Below are positions 49,101 to 62,304 of a stretch of 64,000 nucleotides of DNA, piece after piece. This stretch comes from Burhinus oedicnemus (taxonomy: Eukaryota; Chordata; Aves; Charadriiformes; Burhinidae). The notes under the pieces were generated by a model. That model was not told the DNA's origin. It saw only the letters and a program-made list of their open reading frames with translations, and searched no databases. The stretch lies in assembly GCA_008921705.1 (NCBI GenBank), contig VFFE01007217.1:26850-90849 (forward strand). The letters are read 5' to 3'. Each line of letters begins with the position of its first letter. Position 1 is the stretch's first letter. A program made the translations under genes and the position numbers.

Positions 49101-52100
49101 AGACCACTCAGACTGGAACAGCAGCTTGCTGCCAGAGGAAGGGAGGGCTCTTGGCCACACTCCAAGCGTTGGGGTAAAGAAAGGTCTGTTCCCCAGAGCA
49201 GCAGAAATCCCAGCTAACCCTCACCAAAACGTCCTGTGGGAGCCAGAGCCAGAGGAGGTGCAAAACCACACCCTTAGATGTATCTTCTGATCCCAGTTCA
49301 CTTTCAGTCCAGATCAATCTCAAGTCTTTAGATGCTTTAATTGATCATTGCTAGATGTGCAGACCCAAATCAGGACACAGACTACCTGTTTCACTCCATT
49401 TTCCCTTGGATCTTGGAAAAAATCGGACCTCAGCACTCAAGCTGCACTGCATTTTGCATTTAGTGGCCTTCAGTTGAGAACTTCCAGCACAACTGCACAC
49501 ACAAACACACCAATGCATGCGAGGCTTGGGAAATGGGTAGGCTGGGATCCAAACTGAGATGTGAAATCTGTGGCTTGGAGCCATGTGCACTACAGTGCAT
49601 CAGATATGGAATTGTAAAGCCTGGACTCTGTCTGGATGATGTTGGTTTAGAGCAGTGGTTTGGAAAGGTCACTTAAGGTCTCTATAATTCAGTTTCCTCA
49701 CCTGTAGCATGGATTATAGTAGCTTACTTTTCTAGGATGCACTGTGACCTATGGCAGAAAAGTGCTGGTAATAAACAGCATTTATGCACTGCAGTTGTGC
49801 GTTAAGTGCTTTTGATTGATCTTTATGGACCTGAAAGTAATTAAAAATTGTCTTCCCAAATGAGTATAATTATTGAGACAGTATATTAACTTCTACTCCA
49901 TTCCAGTGGGCTCTTGTGCTTCTGTCTGATGATTTGAAGACTTTGAGACTCTTATGACTAATAAATACAAAAGCTGAAGAGAGTAGGAAATGCAGTTTCA
50001 TCCAGGAGAAACCCTGGTAATACAGCCTACATGATTCAACAGCAAAGTGCATTTTGCTCAGGAATCAGTGTACTTAGTTGTTGAAGGATCCGAGGCACAA
50101 ACTCTTCTCATAGTAGCTGTTATTTCAATGGTTAGTTTTGAAAGTTCCTGGACAAAACCAAAAGGCCTCCAGAAGGGGCTGTTCAGAACTCCAGGAGCAG
50201 CACACTGACCTGTTGACTATAACCAAACAGAAGTCTAAGCACTTTGCTCCCAACCGGTTATTCCCAAATACACCTCACTGCTTTGGCAGCACTATGCCAG
50301 GGCTCCTCTATGAAGTGGATGCTCTGATTCATCAAATGAGGGGAGTTAAGTCAGACCAATGAATCCAAGGCTCACAGTGGAGTCCGAATGACAAGACCTC
50401 TTTCTTCCTAAATTTGCAGCTGTTGTATGATTCCATTGAGAGATTTACAAAACAAGAATCTCAGCAAGCTGTGAGAGCATGTGGTGTCCTTACAGGATCT
50501 GGCTCAGGATACAGTATGTTAAATAAGTATTTTCTGCACCTGACTGTAATCTTCAAGGCACAAGTACACCTCATGGGAGCAACAAGCTCCCAGACAAAGC
50601 ACACAGTGATCCTTGGAGCTGACGGAATTTCACAAGAAAGGTCAAGCTGAGATCCATAGGGATGAAATCACTGACTGGCCCATGTCTTGATACAGATTAC
50701 ATGTTTAAATAGGTCTTCATGCCAGTGGGTTGTCTGCTTTTATACCCAGGGTAGTCATACCACTAATAAATAAGTGAAGGGAAAAAAAAGTACCGTTTCC
50801 TTTCTTGATAGAACATTTACCCATGGCCTGAAGAACTGGAGGCATCTTATCAAATACAAGCTGATTTCATAATGCTATACTGATACAGTACCTCCTGGCA
50901 AGGTTGAGTGAGGAGTTCCCTGAGGAAAAAAAAGTTAGAACTTTGCATTACAAACAGAAAAAAACCCACAAACAAAGCAAAAAACATTTTTCTCATCCTC
51001 TCAGCAGAAAACTTTTTATGTCTGTCTTCTTTGATCCAAAGGAGAGAGTTGCAGGTTTGGGTAAGAGATCTGGTAGTCTCTTTCCAGGTTTGCTCCCATG
51101 ACATGAGAATCACAGTTGTTCCTTCACAGCTCAGCCAGTGCAGGGCAGGCGGAATACCAGGGAGTGTGCTGGGGTACAAACATGCAGCTCCGTTGCTCTC
51201 CACTCCAGCTGCCAAGCCTGCAGAGATTGCAATGTTGTTCAAACCCTGCCATTGAGGAACCAGCAGCCCAACACTTCCATGTTGTAAATTCACATGGTAT
51301 CTTGCTTTGCAGTAACTTGTCCATCCTGTAGAAAAGGAATTTGGGGATTTTAATATGATTATAGCATTTTCGTCTACTAACTGCAAGGTACTGAATAAGT
51401 TCCAAGGATTATAATTGTTAATAAAACAGCGAGTTAATTTGGGTGGCATCCTTTGAGTCTTTTACGGATTACCACAGTCAGATGTAGGTTTTGAATTGCC
51501 TTTGCTACCTTTTGGCACAGAAGAGTTTTCACAGGCTTTGCCAGTCCTCAGCGGATCTCCTGCACCCTGTGAGCCTCATTGGCAGTTGCCATGGTACACC
51601 TCACTTGGATAAAATGGTGCTGTGGAGGGTACACACAAAGCAGCTTTTAATGGCTCTCCCTTCTTCCTTTGAACAGAAGCTCACAAAGAAACAAATATTT
51701 TTCTGAAAAAAAATGTTTTAAGATTGTTAGCCTTAGAATAGGATACAGCACTATAGGACTCCAGTAGCGCCCACTGAAGTGTACAGGAGAGCTAACACAT
51801 AGCCCTGCACGGTTGCAGTGGGAGGCAGCAATACCAGCTAACGTGTACCTTCAGGTCGGCATGGATTTCAGCCCAATTATCTGCAGCGGGATTTAAGCAT
51901 GTGTTCTTGCTGTACTGATCTGGGGCCAAGACCCTCAGAAACATGAATTAGATGAAAATGCTGCTGCTGACTCTACCAGTATCCCCTAACTCCTGCAGAG
52001 AGCATCTGTGTAATATTTGTAGGATAAGAAGCTTCGCTTTCCTGTGTGGCATGTGCTGTAAGGGGCAGATACACCATTTTAATACAGCAACTCTTTCGGG

Positions 52101-53880
52101 TCCTTCCCTGACACAGCAATGCATCATTCATTTGCTGAAACACATGCTGAGTCCTGGTGACCTCCTAGCCCATAAGCATGGGCTTAAATGCTCTGTTGAA
52201 CTGGGGCCAAAATGATGTTATTTAAATACAAAATGCTTTGATATAAATACAAAATGCTTTCTTTTCCTGCTGGTTATTGAAATGATTGAGCCTCAAGTAA
52301 TAGATGCAACACAGTGATGCAGAGCTGGTCTATAATAATCAGACCTTATGAGAATTCTGTACTGTAAAACTAATTGAGTGGTTTGTCACCCTGATAAGTG
52401 GAGAAATTGAAAATGTGATTTGTAATTCAGAAAATAATGGCATTAATTAAATAGTTGTGAAAAAAACAAAAATTCCTTGAGTAATAAGGAACTGAACAGA
52501 GACTCATAACTATAACAGAAGGGGACAAGCTGACTGGCAGTCACATTATCATCTATTGTTTCAAAATTTACTTGAATGGTATGGTGAAAAAATGCACTGA
52601 GGAACAAATAATTGTAGTGAGCCATGCTACAAAGCCAGATGGTAGCTATGTTATTTATTTCCTCCAAAAAAGGTCCGAAACATGTGGTTTGATTCCAGCT
52701 GCCCAACTCTAGAAGATAACCAGAGGCTAATGTCTATTTTGCATTCAGTTTGGGATGTTTACTGCCCTGTACCAACATCACTACTGATTTGGCCCACATA
52801 CATGGCACTAAAAGCAAGGCCACGATTGCCAATTGACCTATGATGGACTTTGATCTAGGGGAGTAACAGCACATCCATAATCTGCAGACCATAAATACCA
52901 GAATTTTGGGTAACTTTTATGAGAGGCTGTTTTTAGCTGTTCTTACCCCGCCATCTCCTCTATGAGTACAGATTTGTTTATGCTTTTGAGGGTAGGCAGA
53001 AAAAGAGCACATCTGTTTGACATCTAAGGCAAACCAGTGTTAACAGGATGCGTGCGAAGTGCTGCAGCCACTGCCACATTAGCTGGCAACTCTTCAGTGG
53101 GGAAAAGTAAGAATCAAACCTCACTCTACTGCAAGATCCTGTGTGGAGCTAGAGAGTGAGACCCTGACCACATGTTAAGGGGGAGGAGGAGCATTTTCCT
53201 CTGCTTCCAGTTTTCCACTGTGCATTAGTCCAATGTAGAATATGTATGGAAATGGAGAAGGGAAATTCATACTTACCCCTCTGACCAGAGAATCCAAACA
53301 ACAATTTATTAACGTATTAATTGTAAAAGTTCGGAAATTTTAGGAGGCAAGCTGTTTTGCTGGGAAGGTTAATTTTGCCAAACCCACACGACAAAGGCTC
53401 TGTAATGGAATGGCACTGGAAGCAAACAGAAATCACGAAGGAGAGGAGAGGCAACCAGAGATATGTGTGCCTGTTGGGCTGTGATGGCGGGGAAGCCAGT
53501 CATTCTGCCTTTGCTCAGCTCCCCCAGGGAATTTATGTAAATATCAATCCCATGTTCACTTTCACAATGCACAAAATAACCAGAGTTCTGTGATCAGGCT
53601 GGCAGCATCTATAGCCTTATTCTCCTTCCCATGAGGCTGCTACAATGTAAAATGTGTGTCTCTCTGTCCTCCCACTGCTGTAAGACTATTTTATTTCAGC
53701 AGAAGTCACACATTCAGCTCCATTAAACACGATGCCATCAGATTGACATGAATGCTCTTTTTAGTTATCTAAGTGAGTGTTTTTGGCTTTGAGCAGGGAA
53801 ATCCTCCCTCTAAAAGCCTCCATTCTCCACACTGTGCCAATGGATGGCAACATTAGCTACCAATTGCAATGTAGCTACGC
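43192..53880. other. Non-coding sequence, no gene recognised
   Basis: Mixed composition with somewhat GC-richer patches near 43,500-43,770 and 46,600-47,330, where overlapping frames open on both strands without recognisable domains. Minor simple repeats are (AGC)5 at 46861-46875 and a GGTC/GGTT tract at about 48,004-48,025. A 17-bp direct repeat is listed separately. Confidence 0.45.
52223..52260 (+). repeat. 17-bp direct repeat, 21-bp period
   Basis: TAAATACAAAATGCTTT occurs at 52223-52239 and again exactly at 52244-52260, separated by gata. A small local duplication. Confidence 0.93.
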
Positions 53881-53883
53881 CTT

Positions 53884-53914
53884 GGGGGCGGGGGGTGGTG
53901 GTGGTGGTGGTGGT
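53884..53914 (+). repeat. G-rich tract with (TGG)n microsatellite
   Basis: G5, C, G6, then TGG units to 53914. It is strongly G-biased on the forward strand and may form a quadruplex-like structure, though only two runs exceed two Gs. Confidence 0.85.
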
Positions 53915-55847
53915 GCGCCCTGCTGATCCATTTTTGGCATTCTTGTCCACACGCCAGCTCCAGAGCTCTGTACCTGCGTGTAAAATTTCCTCCAGTGTTT
54001 AAGGAGATCTACAAACTTGGTAAAACTATACAAAACAGAACTGTTTTTCCAGCATCAGTCTCCTATTCTTCAAGCTGTTTATCCCTGTAAAAACAAAGCA
54101 ATAAAAATCGACACCATAGCATGTTGTGAGAATTAACAGATGTTGCAGAGCGGCTGGGGACCTGGGGTGCAAGATGTTCATGGCACGGCTGTCCCAGTTT
54201 TGTGAGGCAGTTCAGTCCTTCCTCAGTGTTTCAAATCCAAATGCTGTCCCCAGCTGGCATCATGAGCAGTAGTGGCACATATGCCTGCTGGGATGTACTT
54301 GTGCTAACTTCCCGGAGTGATTTCTTGAGGTCTCAAAAAGACATAAAGTGGCTCACCGCAGTTAACCCCAAAGCAACTCTCGCATCTCCCACAGACAGGC
54401 AGATGCACCGACAGGCAGGCAGATGCATCTTCTACTACAAAATCCTGGGACTCACTTTCCTGTGGTGTGCTCCTTCTTTCATGACTCACTGCACACTGAA
54501 GGCTTGGAGGTTGCTGCTACAGGAATAAGTTATTCCTTCAGGTTGTGTCTCTAGCTCAGAGTTTGCACCTCAGTGCTATGACAGTAGCAGCAGCTGCTGC
54601 AAAATCAGGGGTCAACAAAATATAAAAGCCCTTGTATTACCACAGTTGTGCTTTTCATCTTAATAAGAAGTCGCTGCAGGTCGAGAGCTGACTGCCCTGA
54701 CCCCAGCTGTGGGAAAGAGACGCTGGGAAGCTCAAGCTGATCTCTCTGTAAAGCACAAAGGCAACCAAAAGGTTGGGAGTGTCAGCACTGCCCTTGTTAG
54801 GCTTCATCATTGTCTTACAGTTTCCTCTGGGTGGTCATTTGTACAGACACTTCTGCTCATGACAGGCTCTCTGCCCTCCACACGTGCCTTCTAGCGCAGC
54901 CCCTGCCAAAAGACTAGCGTTAGCTACCTGGGCAATGGGTGCCCCTGTGGTTTGCTTGCAGCGCTGGGGAATGTGGGGGCTGATGCTCATCTGCCCATCA
55001 TTTTGTCTTTCCACAGACCAGTTCCCTCCTGACAGGCTTCATATTCAGTCCGTGCCGCAGCTTAGGCATGCTTCATGCACTCTAGATGAATCAATAGGAA
55101 TAATGTATTGTTAAGTGCAACAAAGGGCTTCAGAGCATCTTTGACATATGCTTTAATTTTAGTTTTCCCTTTCTTTGAAAAAGAACCACTGTAGTTCCCA
55201 TTTGATCTCTTGGGCAAATTTAGAGTGTAACATGTGGCCACTTGTGCTGGGAGCTTAAGCTTGGTAAAATACGATAAATTGGCAGGGCGCTAATTAGCAA
55301 CACAGCCCTGTTCTCTCATTTGTGGATGTGGTTTCTGGCTGTGCCTTTGTGTAAGAAACCAAATCAAATGCAAGTAAACAATCTGGAATTTGCAATCAGA
55401 AGTGCTTGGGTAAGAAGCTAGTTGACAGCTTCTAACCAGAGGCACAAAGATGGCAACAGGCACAAGAAATAAAACCATACATGAAATTTACAGGGAGAAA
55501 ACAGTCACTGAAATTCCGTGTCTCCATGTGACAAAAGGAAGAATCTGTAGATTAAAACCCAAACTGAAGGGTAGATAAGCTGCCATCAGTTTCTAGAGCA
55601 GATTGGCATGTTCACCCAATAAAGCCCCACTGCTGCAGGGACCTCAGGCTGTGGTGACTCTCTCCATATCTCCTGTGCCTTTTTGCCACAGCATGTTGCA
55701 GTCTTGTGGACTTTTGGTAGTGTGTACAAAAGAGGTTACACTTATCACAGGATATGGGGAAATATTTCCAGCCCAGAGCTATGGCACAGAGGGGATGCTC
55801 TGGAGAATGCAGTGGATTAAATGCCTATTGTGTGGCTGCCTGGGATC

Positions 55848-55895
55848 ATAGGGACTGGATTTCATGACCCAAACAGCCCCTTCCAGCTTTTTGAA
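55848..55895 (+). mobile_element. Possible old CR1 3' tail (forward), tentative
   Basis: The wording 'gggactggatttcatgaccc' then 'ccccttccagctttttgaac' resembles the end of old CR1 elements (ggactggatgacct...cccttccagc). It is short and diverged and has no upstream ORF2 remnant that I can follow. Confidence 0.35.
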
Positions 55896-58136
55896 CTTGT
55901 TGGAATATGTTATGTGCTTGGTAGCTCTTTGATTCTCATGCACAAGGTAAAGTTTTGCTTTACTCCAGAATTAAATTTCCTGAGGACAGAGGCAGCCGAG
56001 CCCTGGCCATGCCTGACTCAGGACAGACGGGTGCTGTGGCTGCCAGCCGAGGAGACAGGAATACAGTTCTGCTCTGAGCAGACTCTGGCGAGTTAAGTGA
56101 GCACACGCTTCACTTGCCAGTGCCAGCGGGGAAAAGGATTAGATTACTTTAGCCCATTCTCCTCCCCCTCACAAGCCTGCATGGTATGGGCAGGTGTTTT
56201 TTTCCCTCATTTCTCCTGTGTTAGTATAAGCTTTTTGTAGGAAACCAAGCCATCGAGCACATTCTGCGAACACACTTTGTCTCCTGTCCCACAAGTTGCC
56301 TCCTGCTCCTCAGAAACAGCCTACAAACCAGAGACCTCTTGAGGCAGCGCTTGGTCATTCCTGGGCATCCCTTCAGTATAGAGGTGATACTTGAACACTG
56401 ATCCCTTGTAGCCTTCCTAAAACAAAATTGTTAATGGAATAAAAAGGCTTCTTCATTGCATACTGCTATGCTTTCTGTGGCTAGGAATGAGCTTTTATTT
56501 CTCATGAAGCACAGAATAGATGCTAGTGTCTTTGTGGTAGCAGTATATGCTCATTTCAAAATTTTCCTGTATACAAACTAGCCTCTATATTACAATGCAC
56601 TAAAAGCTAAGAAAAAAAATCCATGGAAGATGTCTTAATGAAGCTGTGCCACATCAGGTCAGGCCAAAGATCTAGTCATGCTTCCAAAAGCAGTCAGTAG
56701 CAGACGTCCAGGGGACTTTGTGCCATAGTATCTCCATACAGCTTTTCAGCCTCCAGGGATTTTTCTGCTTAAGGATTTCCCACACAGATTGTGAGGGAAC
56801 AGAAACTCCAAAGAGACACCCTGTGTCCCAATAATTTGCAAAAGGAGCAAAGAATAGGAGTCCAACAGTGTAACTTAGAGGGAGAGTGAGCAGTGCGAAG
56901 GAGAGTGTGAAATGGTATCTGCTGGCTTGCAGATCGACATCAGTCCTGCAAATCCACATGTAGTTCCCAAACTTTGTGCCATCCTGCAATCAGGAGAAAC
57001 ACTGGTGTTGATGCTAACTCTAGTCTCGAAGCTAACTTGGTATTTTCCATCTCTGAAGCGGCTGCTAATGAAGATACTCACTGCACTGGTGCTTGCCAGG
57101 CGGCACCAGGTTTGTTGCAGGGAAAGGAGTGTCTAGCACCTCATAAGATGGGGTCACCAGTGTTTGCGTGCACCTGTGCTCCCAGCTGCAGAGAAGCGTG
57201 TAGGCAATCCAGGCAAGTAAATTAACGAGCTTTGCTTAACAAACTGCCCCAGGTGAATTGCTGAAGCAATTTATGTGTTAGGCATATAGCAGTAAGAATG
57301 TAAAAATTCCGACTAGCTCTTTATAAGGGATAAAATAGCAGGGGATTTGTAATGAAGAGGAAATATGACTTGGCAATTAGATAGGAAATGAATAACTGAG
57401 CTAAAGGCAGAGTTCAGAAAAAACTGAAATATGCCTTCAGGAGGATTCTTCTATTAAGGCTAATTGTAACAATAGCTGTTCAATAACATAATTCTCAAGC
57501 AGCATGAAATGTTTCTGGTCCCATGCACCTAAGCTTAACTAAAAGAATTTACAGGCCTGTAATAGAGTTCCGCTTTTTTAGTGAGAAAACTTCCAATATT
57601 TGTATTATTGCTGCTTCTAGACTTTCATATGAACTCTTAGCCATGGCCACTGCATACTGCAGGCATACTCTTACAGTCAGCCCTAATGTAAATTTACTTT
57701 CAGACAGTTGAATTAGCCTAATGACCCAATCCAGTTCTGGTCCTGAGTGTTGCACTCATGCTCAGACAGTGGTGATTTATTTTCAATTAGCTGTGTAGAC
57801 AAAGGACTTGAGAGCTTCTCCGCAGTGCCAGGGACAACACTGAGGTGGCCAATATAGCCTTCTATATGTTTGGATTCTGCAAACTGGCAGGAACAGAAGA
57901 TACCTGGTGCTATGAGCATACAGATCCTCAAGCAAATGGTGCTGGCTGCCTCCCCAGGGCTGTACTGCCTTCAGCCAAAAGTTTTGCCTGCTTGGCATGG
58001 GACATTGGTGACTTCTGACACTGCAGTTCAAACCTGGCTGCTGCCCAGAACAGCCCGTGCACCAGCCTCCCACTGCTTGGCCAGCACTTGCGTGAGTTGC
58101 CCTGCTCTGTTCTCAGATGAGATACCTCACCTAGAA

Positions 58137-58177
58137 GTGATCCAGATCTGCTACCTTCCCTGCCAGGTCTGGATCAC
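58137..58177. repeat. 14-bp inverted repeat (one mismatch)
   Basis: GTGATCCAGATCTG (58137-58150) pairs with CAGGTCTGGATCAC (58164-58177) around a 13-nt pyrimidine-rich loop. Thirteen of 14 positions are complementary, or all 14 if a G-U pair is allowed in RNA. Confidence 0.9.
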
Positions 58178-58684
58178 TCATCAAACGTGGCTCCCATTCT
58201 GCACTACGTGAGTAGTCTATGGAACAAACTGAGAGGAACATCAGACATTGAACTATTCAGAGAAAGAAAAATAGATGAAATGATAGTTTTCTTAGAACTG
58301 CTATTTCAGGATGTCTTGTGGCCTTTTCATTTGACAAGCTTAATAAAGAATGCTTATGTTGTACAGGAAATCTGGTTAGTCTCCATGAGAGGACTTCTCA
58401 ATTGTTAATCTCATTTCTGCCAGAGACTAAAATCTGGCTACCATGATTATTGTCAGCCTGTTGATCTAATATTCATAATCATATCCGTAATTACATAGCC
58501 AATCACTTTTTAACTGGCAGTAGGATCTCTGAAAAATACATCTTTGTGGGGTAGTAAATCCTCCTGTTCTAGAGATTCCTGCTTCTAGTTTTTCTTGCTT
58601 ACGATATTTGCAGACTTTCAATGAAGTCCACACAAGCCATAATTGGCAGTGCTGCCATTCACTATACAAATGCATCATTTATGT

Positions 58685-58712
58685 ACCATTTATTCTGACA
58701 CCATTTATTCTG
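58685..58712 (+). repeat. 13-bp direct repeat
   Basis: ACCATTTATTCTG at 58685-58697 and again at 58700-58712, two bases apart. A small duplication. Confidence 0.93.
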
Positions 58713-61700
58713 TTGTGATATAACCAATAACCTAGTCACGAGGTGAAAGACAGATCAGCTGCTCCAAATACCTTGGGGAGACACAGATTGCAGTTAGTTA
58801 ATAAAAAGAGAGTCTCCTAACAAGGCCATGAGTCATATTAGATTATTTTTAAGTTTCCTTATATTTTAGAGACAGCATATTAACAGTTTGGGATGTAAGC
58901 ATAAGTGAAAAGGACCATAGCTATACAGGCTACAGATTCTTCTGGCTAAAGAACAGATATTTTGTATTAAGAGTTTTAGCTAGTTATCATAATTACTTAA
59001 AGTAACATGCCAACTTCTCCTCTACCTGAGTATGATTCGTACTAGTACAGGACAATTTGTTGTTACTATAAAGGCCATCAGTCTAGATCCTCAAATTGGT
59101 AAATGCCAACTTGGGCTTCAGACACCCACCAAAACCCTCTGGAATCATATGACTGTGAATTCTTTCTCTTGTTATCTCTTGGAAATCATGACTTTGAATT
59201 GAGCATGTGGGTTCCCCTAGGAAATGCATGGAAAAAGTCAGGACCTCCAGAACAAGATTCACAGGTGTTGTGCTGTGTATAAGATATACTGTGTACTAGC
59301 TGTTACAGAAGTCTGGCATCTTTGAAAAATAGACCAGGATAAAAAATTGAGAATTTTTCACGCCCTGTGATCAGAGCTGATTCCTGAGACTTACTGGCTT
59401 TCTGGGAACACACTGTTGGTGTCTAGGTTTCAGAGAAGTGCCCTGCTTAGCCACCTCTGCTGTGAAATCAATTTGGTTTAGGTAATACGGTTTGCATTTA
59501 CCCAAGTCCTGGCACAGGGATCTCACCTTTGTTAGGATGCTCACTTCCAAGGACTCAGGTGTTGCTCCAGAGGAACGATGCTTCAGGGAAAAAAAAAGGC
59601 AAACAGTGTCTCATTATCAAGGCCATGTAATGAAGAGACAAAAGAATGTTATTTGTCACCCATATTGTAGAGAAGAAAACCATTTCATCTCCATATGAAG
59701 TCCCACATTCAGAACAGAGTGGAGATGGGGTAACAGTGCAAATTAAAAACAATGGGAAAGAGTTCTTGTCTAGCTTCTAGGGAAACAGTGATAGTTCCCA
59801 TTTAATTGCTGTAACACAAACTTGAACACACTTCTAATTTACAAAGTAGTAACTGTGTTCCACTCTGAATAGATGAGAGCCTGGACCTAGTAGGAAAATG
59901 CACTGAAGTCCTTACTAATACCATGAAACTTCAAAAGCTTAAATTGGATAGAAGAATGAACCATGAAACAGGTTGACAGTGCTGTTAAGGAATGAATAGC
60001 AAATTTGGTAGGTTCCCCTTGACTGTTTTCTGTAACTGTTTCTGTAAGCCTGCCCCACAGAAGCCAGCAAGGCTCTTCCCCCAGCAGAGCTGCTGCGTGA
60101 CTGGGGCCAGCTCCAACCAGCTGGGCAGGGACTCTTCCGCCTGGCCGCAGCCCCACACCTGCAGGCCCAGCAGGCCAGCTGTGAGATAGGAGGATGGAGG
60201 GAGAGTGCCTTGAGTGGTACTTATGAGTTTTGTGTAAACAAAATAACACCACCTCTTGAAAGCTCCATTTTTGACAGTCTTTCCTTTGTGCACTTTTGCA
60301 TCACATGAGAACCTGAAGTGATGTTTGGAGTCAGTCAGAGCTGAGGGACCACACAGGCAACATGAGGAGAGATTTTCACGTTCAGTGGGCACTTCCTGAG
60401 AAAACTCCGTAGTCATTATGTAAATAGCTGTAGTGAGAGTCATGAATAATTGGTTTTTAGGGAGTTTACAGAGCCATAGGCAATACAGTTGCCCAGAATA
60501 ACTATAATATAGTACCAACAAATGGTTTCCAACAACCACCTAAATGTAGAAAAGGGGGGAGAACTCTGGGACTGTGTAACACAAACCATGCAGTGTTCCC
60601 AGCTGTTGGAGGCTGAACTGAGTTTATTTCATTGCAACAGTGCTGTACTCAGTCTCAATTAAATGGCTCAAAAGATCCATTTTCAAATGTTGTTCATACT
60701 GTATGACCAATCCTTTATTTACAACAGGAGCATACTGAGCTGAAAAGACCACAAAGTGAGTAATTCCTGTTGACAGGGAGGTCTCAAGAAAGCAGGCTTC
60801 AGCTGAAGGAAATGACGTGCCACATACTGCTGGGAAGCAGAAAGTCCCTGCCCCGTACCCAGAGCCACTCATGGCCAGGGCAGGACATTGCCAGCGGTGT
60901 GTGCCCAAACATCTGGCTCATTGTCCATTTAAATGTCTTTATTCCAATACTATGGTTAGAAGAATACCCCACAGACTCATCTCTGGGCAGCTTTTTCTGT
61001 AAAGTAACATTATGTTCTGCTTCCTTCTGTCATCCAATATTCCTATTTACCTCTCACTTCTTAGTGGTTATATTCTATTATTCCTTCTTGCCAACCCTTG
61101 CCATGTATATACCCTCACATGCATTTAAATATTGCTTAGATCTTTTTTTCTTTTCTATTTATTATTGGTTTGCAATGTTAAATATTTCCTCCTTGGTGAT
61201 TTGTATCATCACATCCCATTCTGTCATTGTTTAGTCTCTCACTTTATTATGTATCTAGGATTGAGCTAAACTGGCCTATATGTGTATCGCTTATTTTCCT
61301 CTGCAGCTGTGACCTTTCTGTGTAGGGAGACTGTTTACTTAGATTGTATGACCACTGCATAGATGTGCACAGTCAATAAGAGCAACAGCAAACAATCAGT
61401 GAGTAACAATGGGAAAAAAGGTGATAACCTAGAGCAAAAAGTGCATCTCTTCATGAAGAAAGAAGCACACATACACATGAAGACCTCTGCTGGCAAGCTC
61501 TATTTGAGAATCACTGAAATGAGAGTCTAAAAATGTTAAACTCTTTAATGAATTTTACTTCTAACCATAAAATATTACTTGTGCATTTGTAAAGGAATAT
61601 TGTCATGTTGTCATGGCACTCTTTCTTACAATGCATGATTTGTTCTTAATGGGTATTTTCTGCCAAATATACTACTAATGTAGTTTGAAACGTCCAGGCA

Positions 61701-62243
61701 GTTGTTTTCCACTATTTCCCTTGCAATACATAGCCTGGGCACTGCTACCTTTCCTCCCTGACTTGTCCTGCCATAAGCTCCTTCTCAAATTCCATCCCCG
61801 GACTCAGAGCTGCACAGCTACCTTATCTTTTGCACATGTATACACAGTCCTACCACACCTAGATGAACTGGGTTGTTAATCTTTCTTCAAATCGAGCAAT
61901 TTTTTTTTCTCTGGTCAGAAGTGTCTTTAGTAAGCTAAATACATGTTAAACAATGTTTTTGTCTTTCAACTTTATCTGATGAAAGTATAAAACTAATCTT
62001 ACAGGCCAGACCCTGTCTTTGATACTTCCAGATCTGTGGGTTTTTTTCTACAGCAGAAATATAAAATGTATGCTGGGTCAGCTAAGGCTTGTATGACAGC
62101 CTGGGTTTGGGAGAGAAGGAGAGCCCTGAGCTGAGTTTAGAGCCAGACCTCCAGGAAATTAATTAGAAACAACTCAAATCTGACACTCAACACCAGACAG
62201 TTTTTGAAATGGCAAATGCTTTTCTACTCTGAATCCTGATGAT

Positions 62244-62304
62244 ATATGGTAATATATATGATAACATATGGTAATATATATGATAACATATGATATATGT
62301 TATC
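62244..62304 (+). repeat. AT-rich 22-bp tandem repeat ending in a palindrome
   Basis: Two perfect 22-bp units lie at 62244-62265 and 62266-62287, each starting ATATGGTAATAT. A third diverged start follows and closes into an inverted repeat: GATAACATAT (62282-62291), gat, ATATGTTATC (62295-62304). Confidence 0.93.

Larger units (their letters stand above)
53915..62242. other. Non-coding sequence, no gene recognised
   Basis: No exon identified. It holds a hairpin at 58,137-58,177, a 13-bp direct repeat at 58,685-58,712 and a possible very old CR1 tail near 55,848-55,895. The frames of 100-185 codons near 59,890-60,540 (reverse) and 60,770-61,230 (forward) show no domain and are unlikely to be genes. 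Confidence 0.45.

Noticed and set aside
53884..53914. G-quadruplex promoter element
   Set aside because: Only two G runs longer than two. It is more simply a TGG microsatellite, and no gene start is nearby.
59887..60539. Two reverse frames of 121 and 184 codons
   Set aside because: They overlap in different frames over the same GC-richer patch and show no domain.
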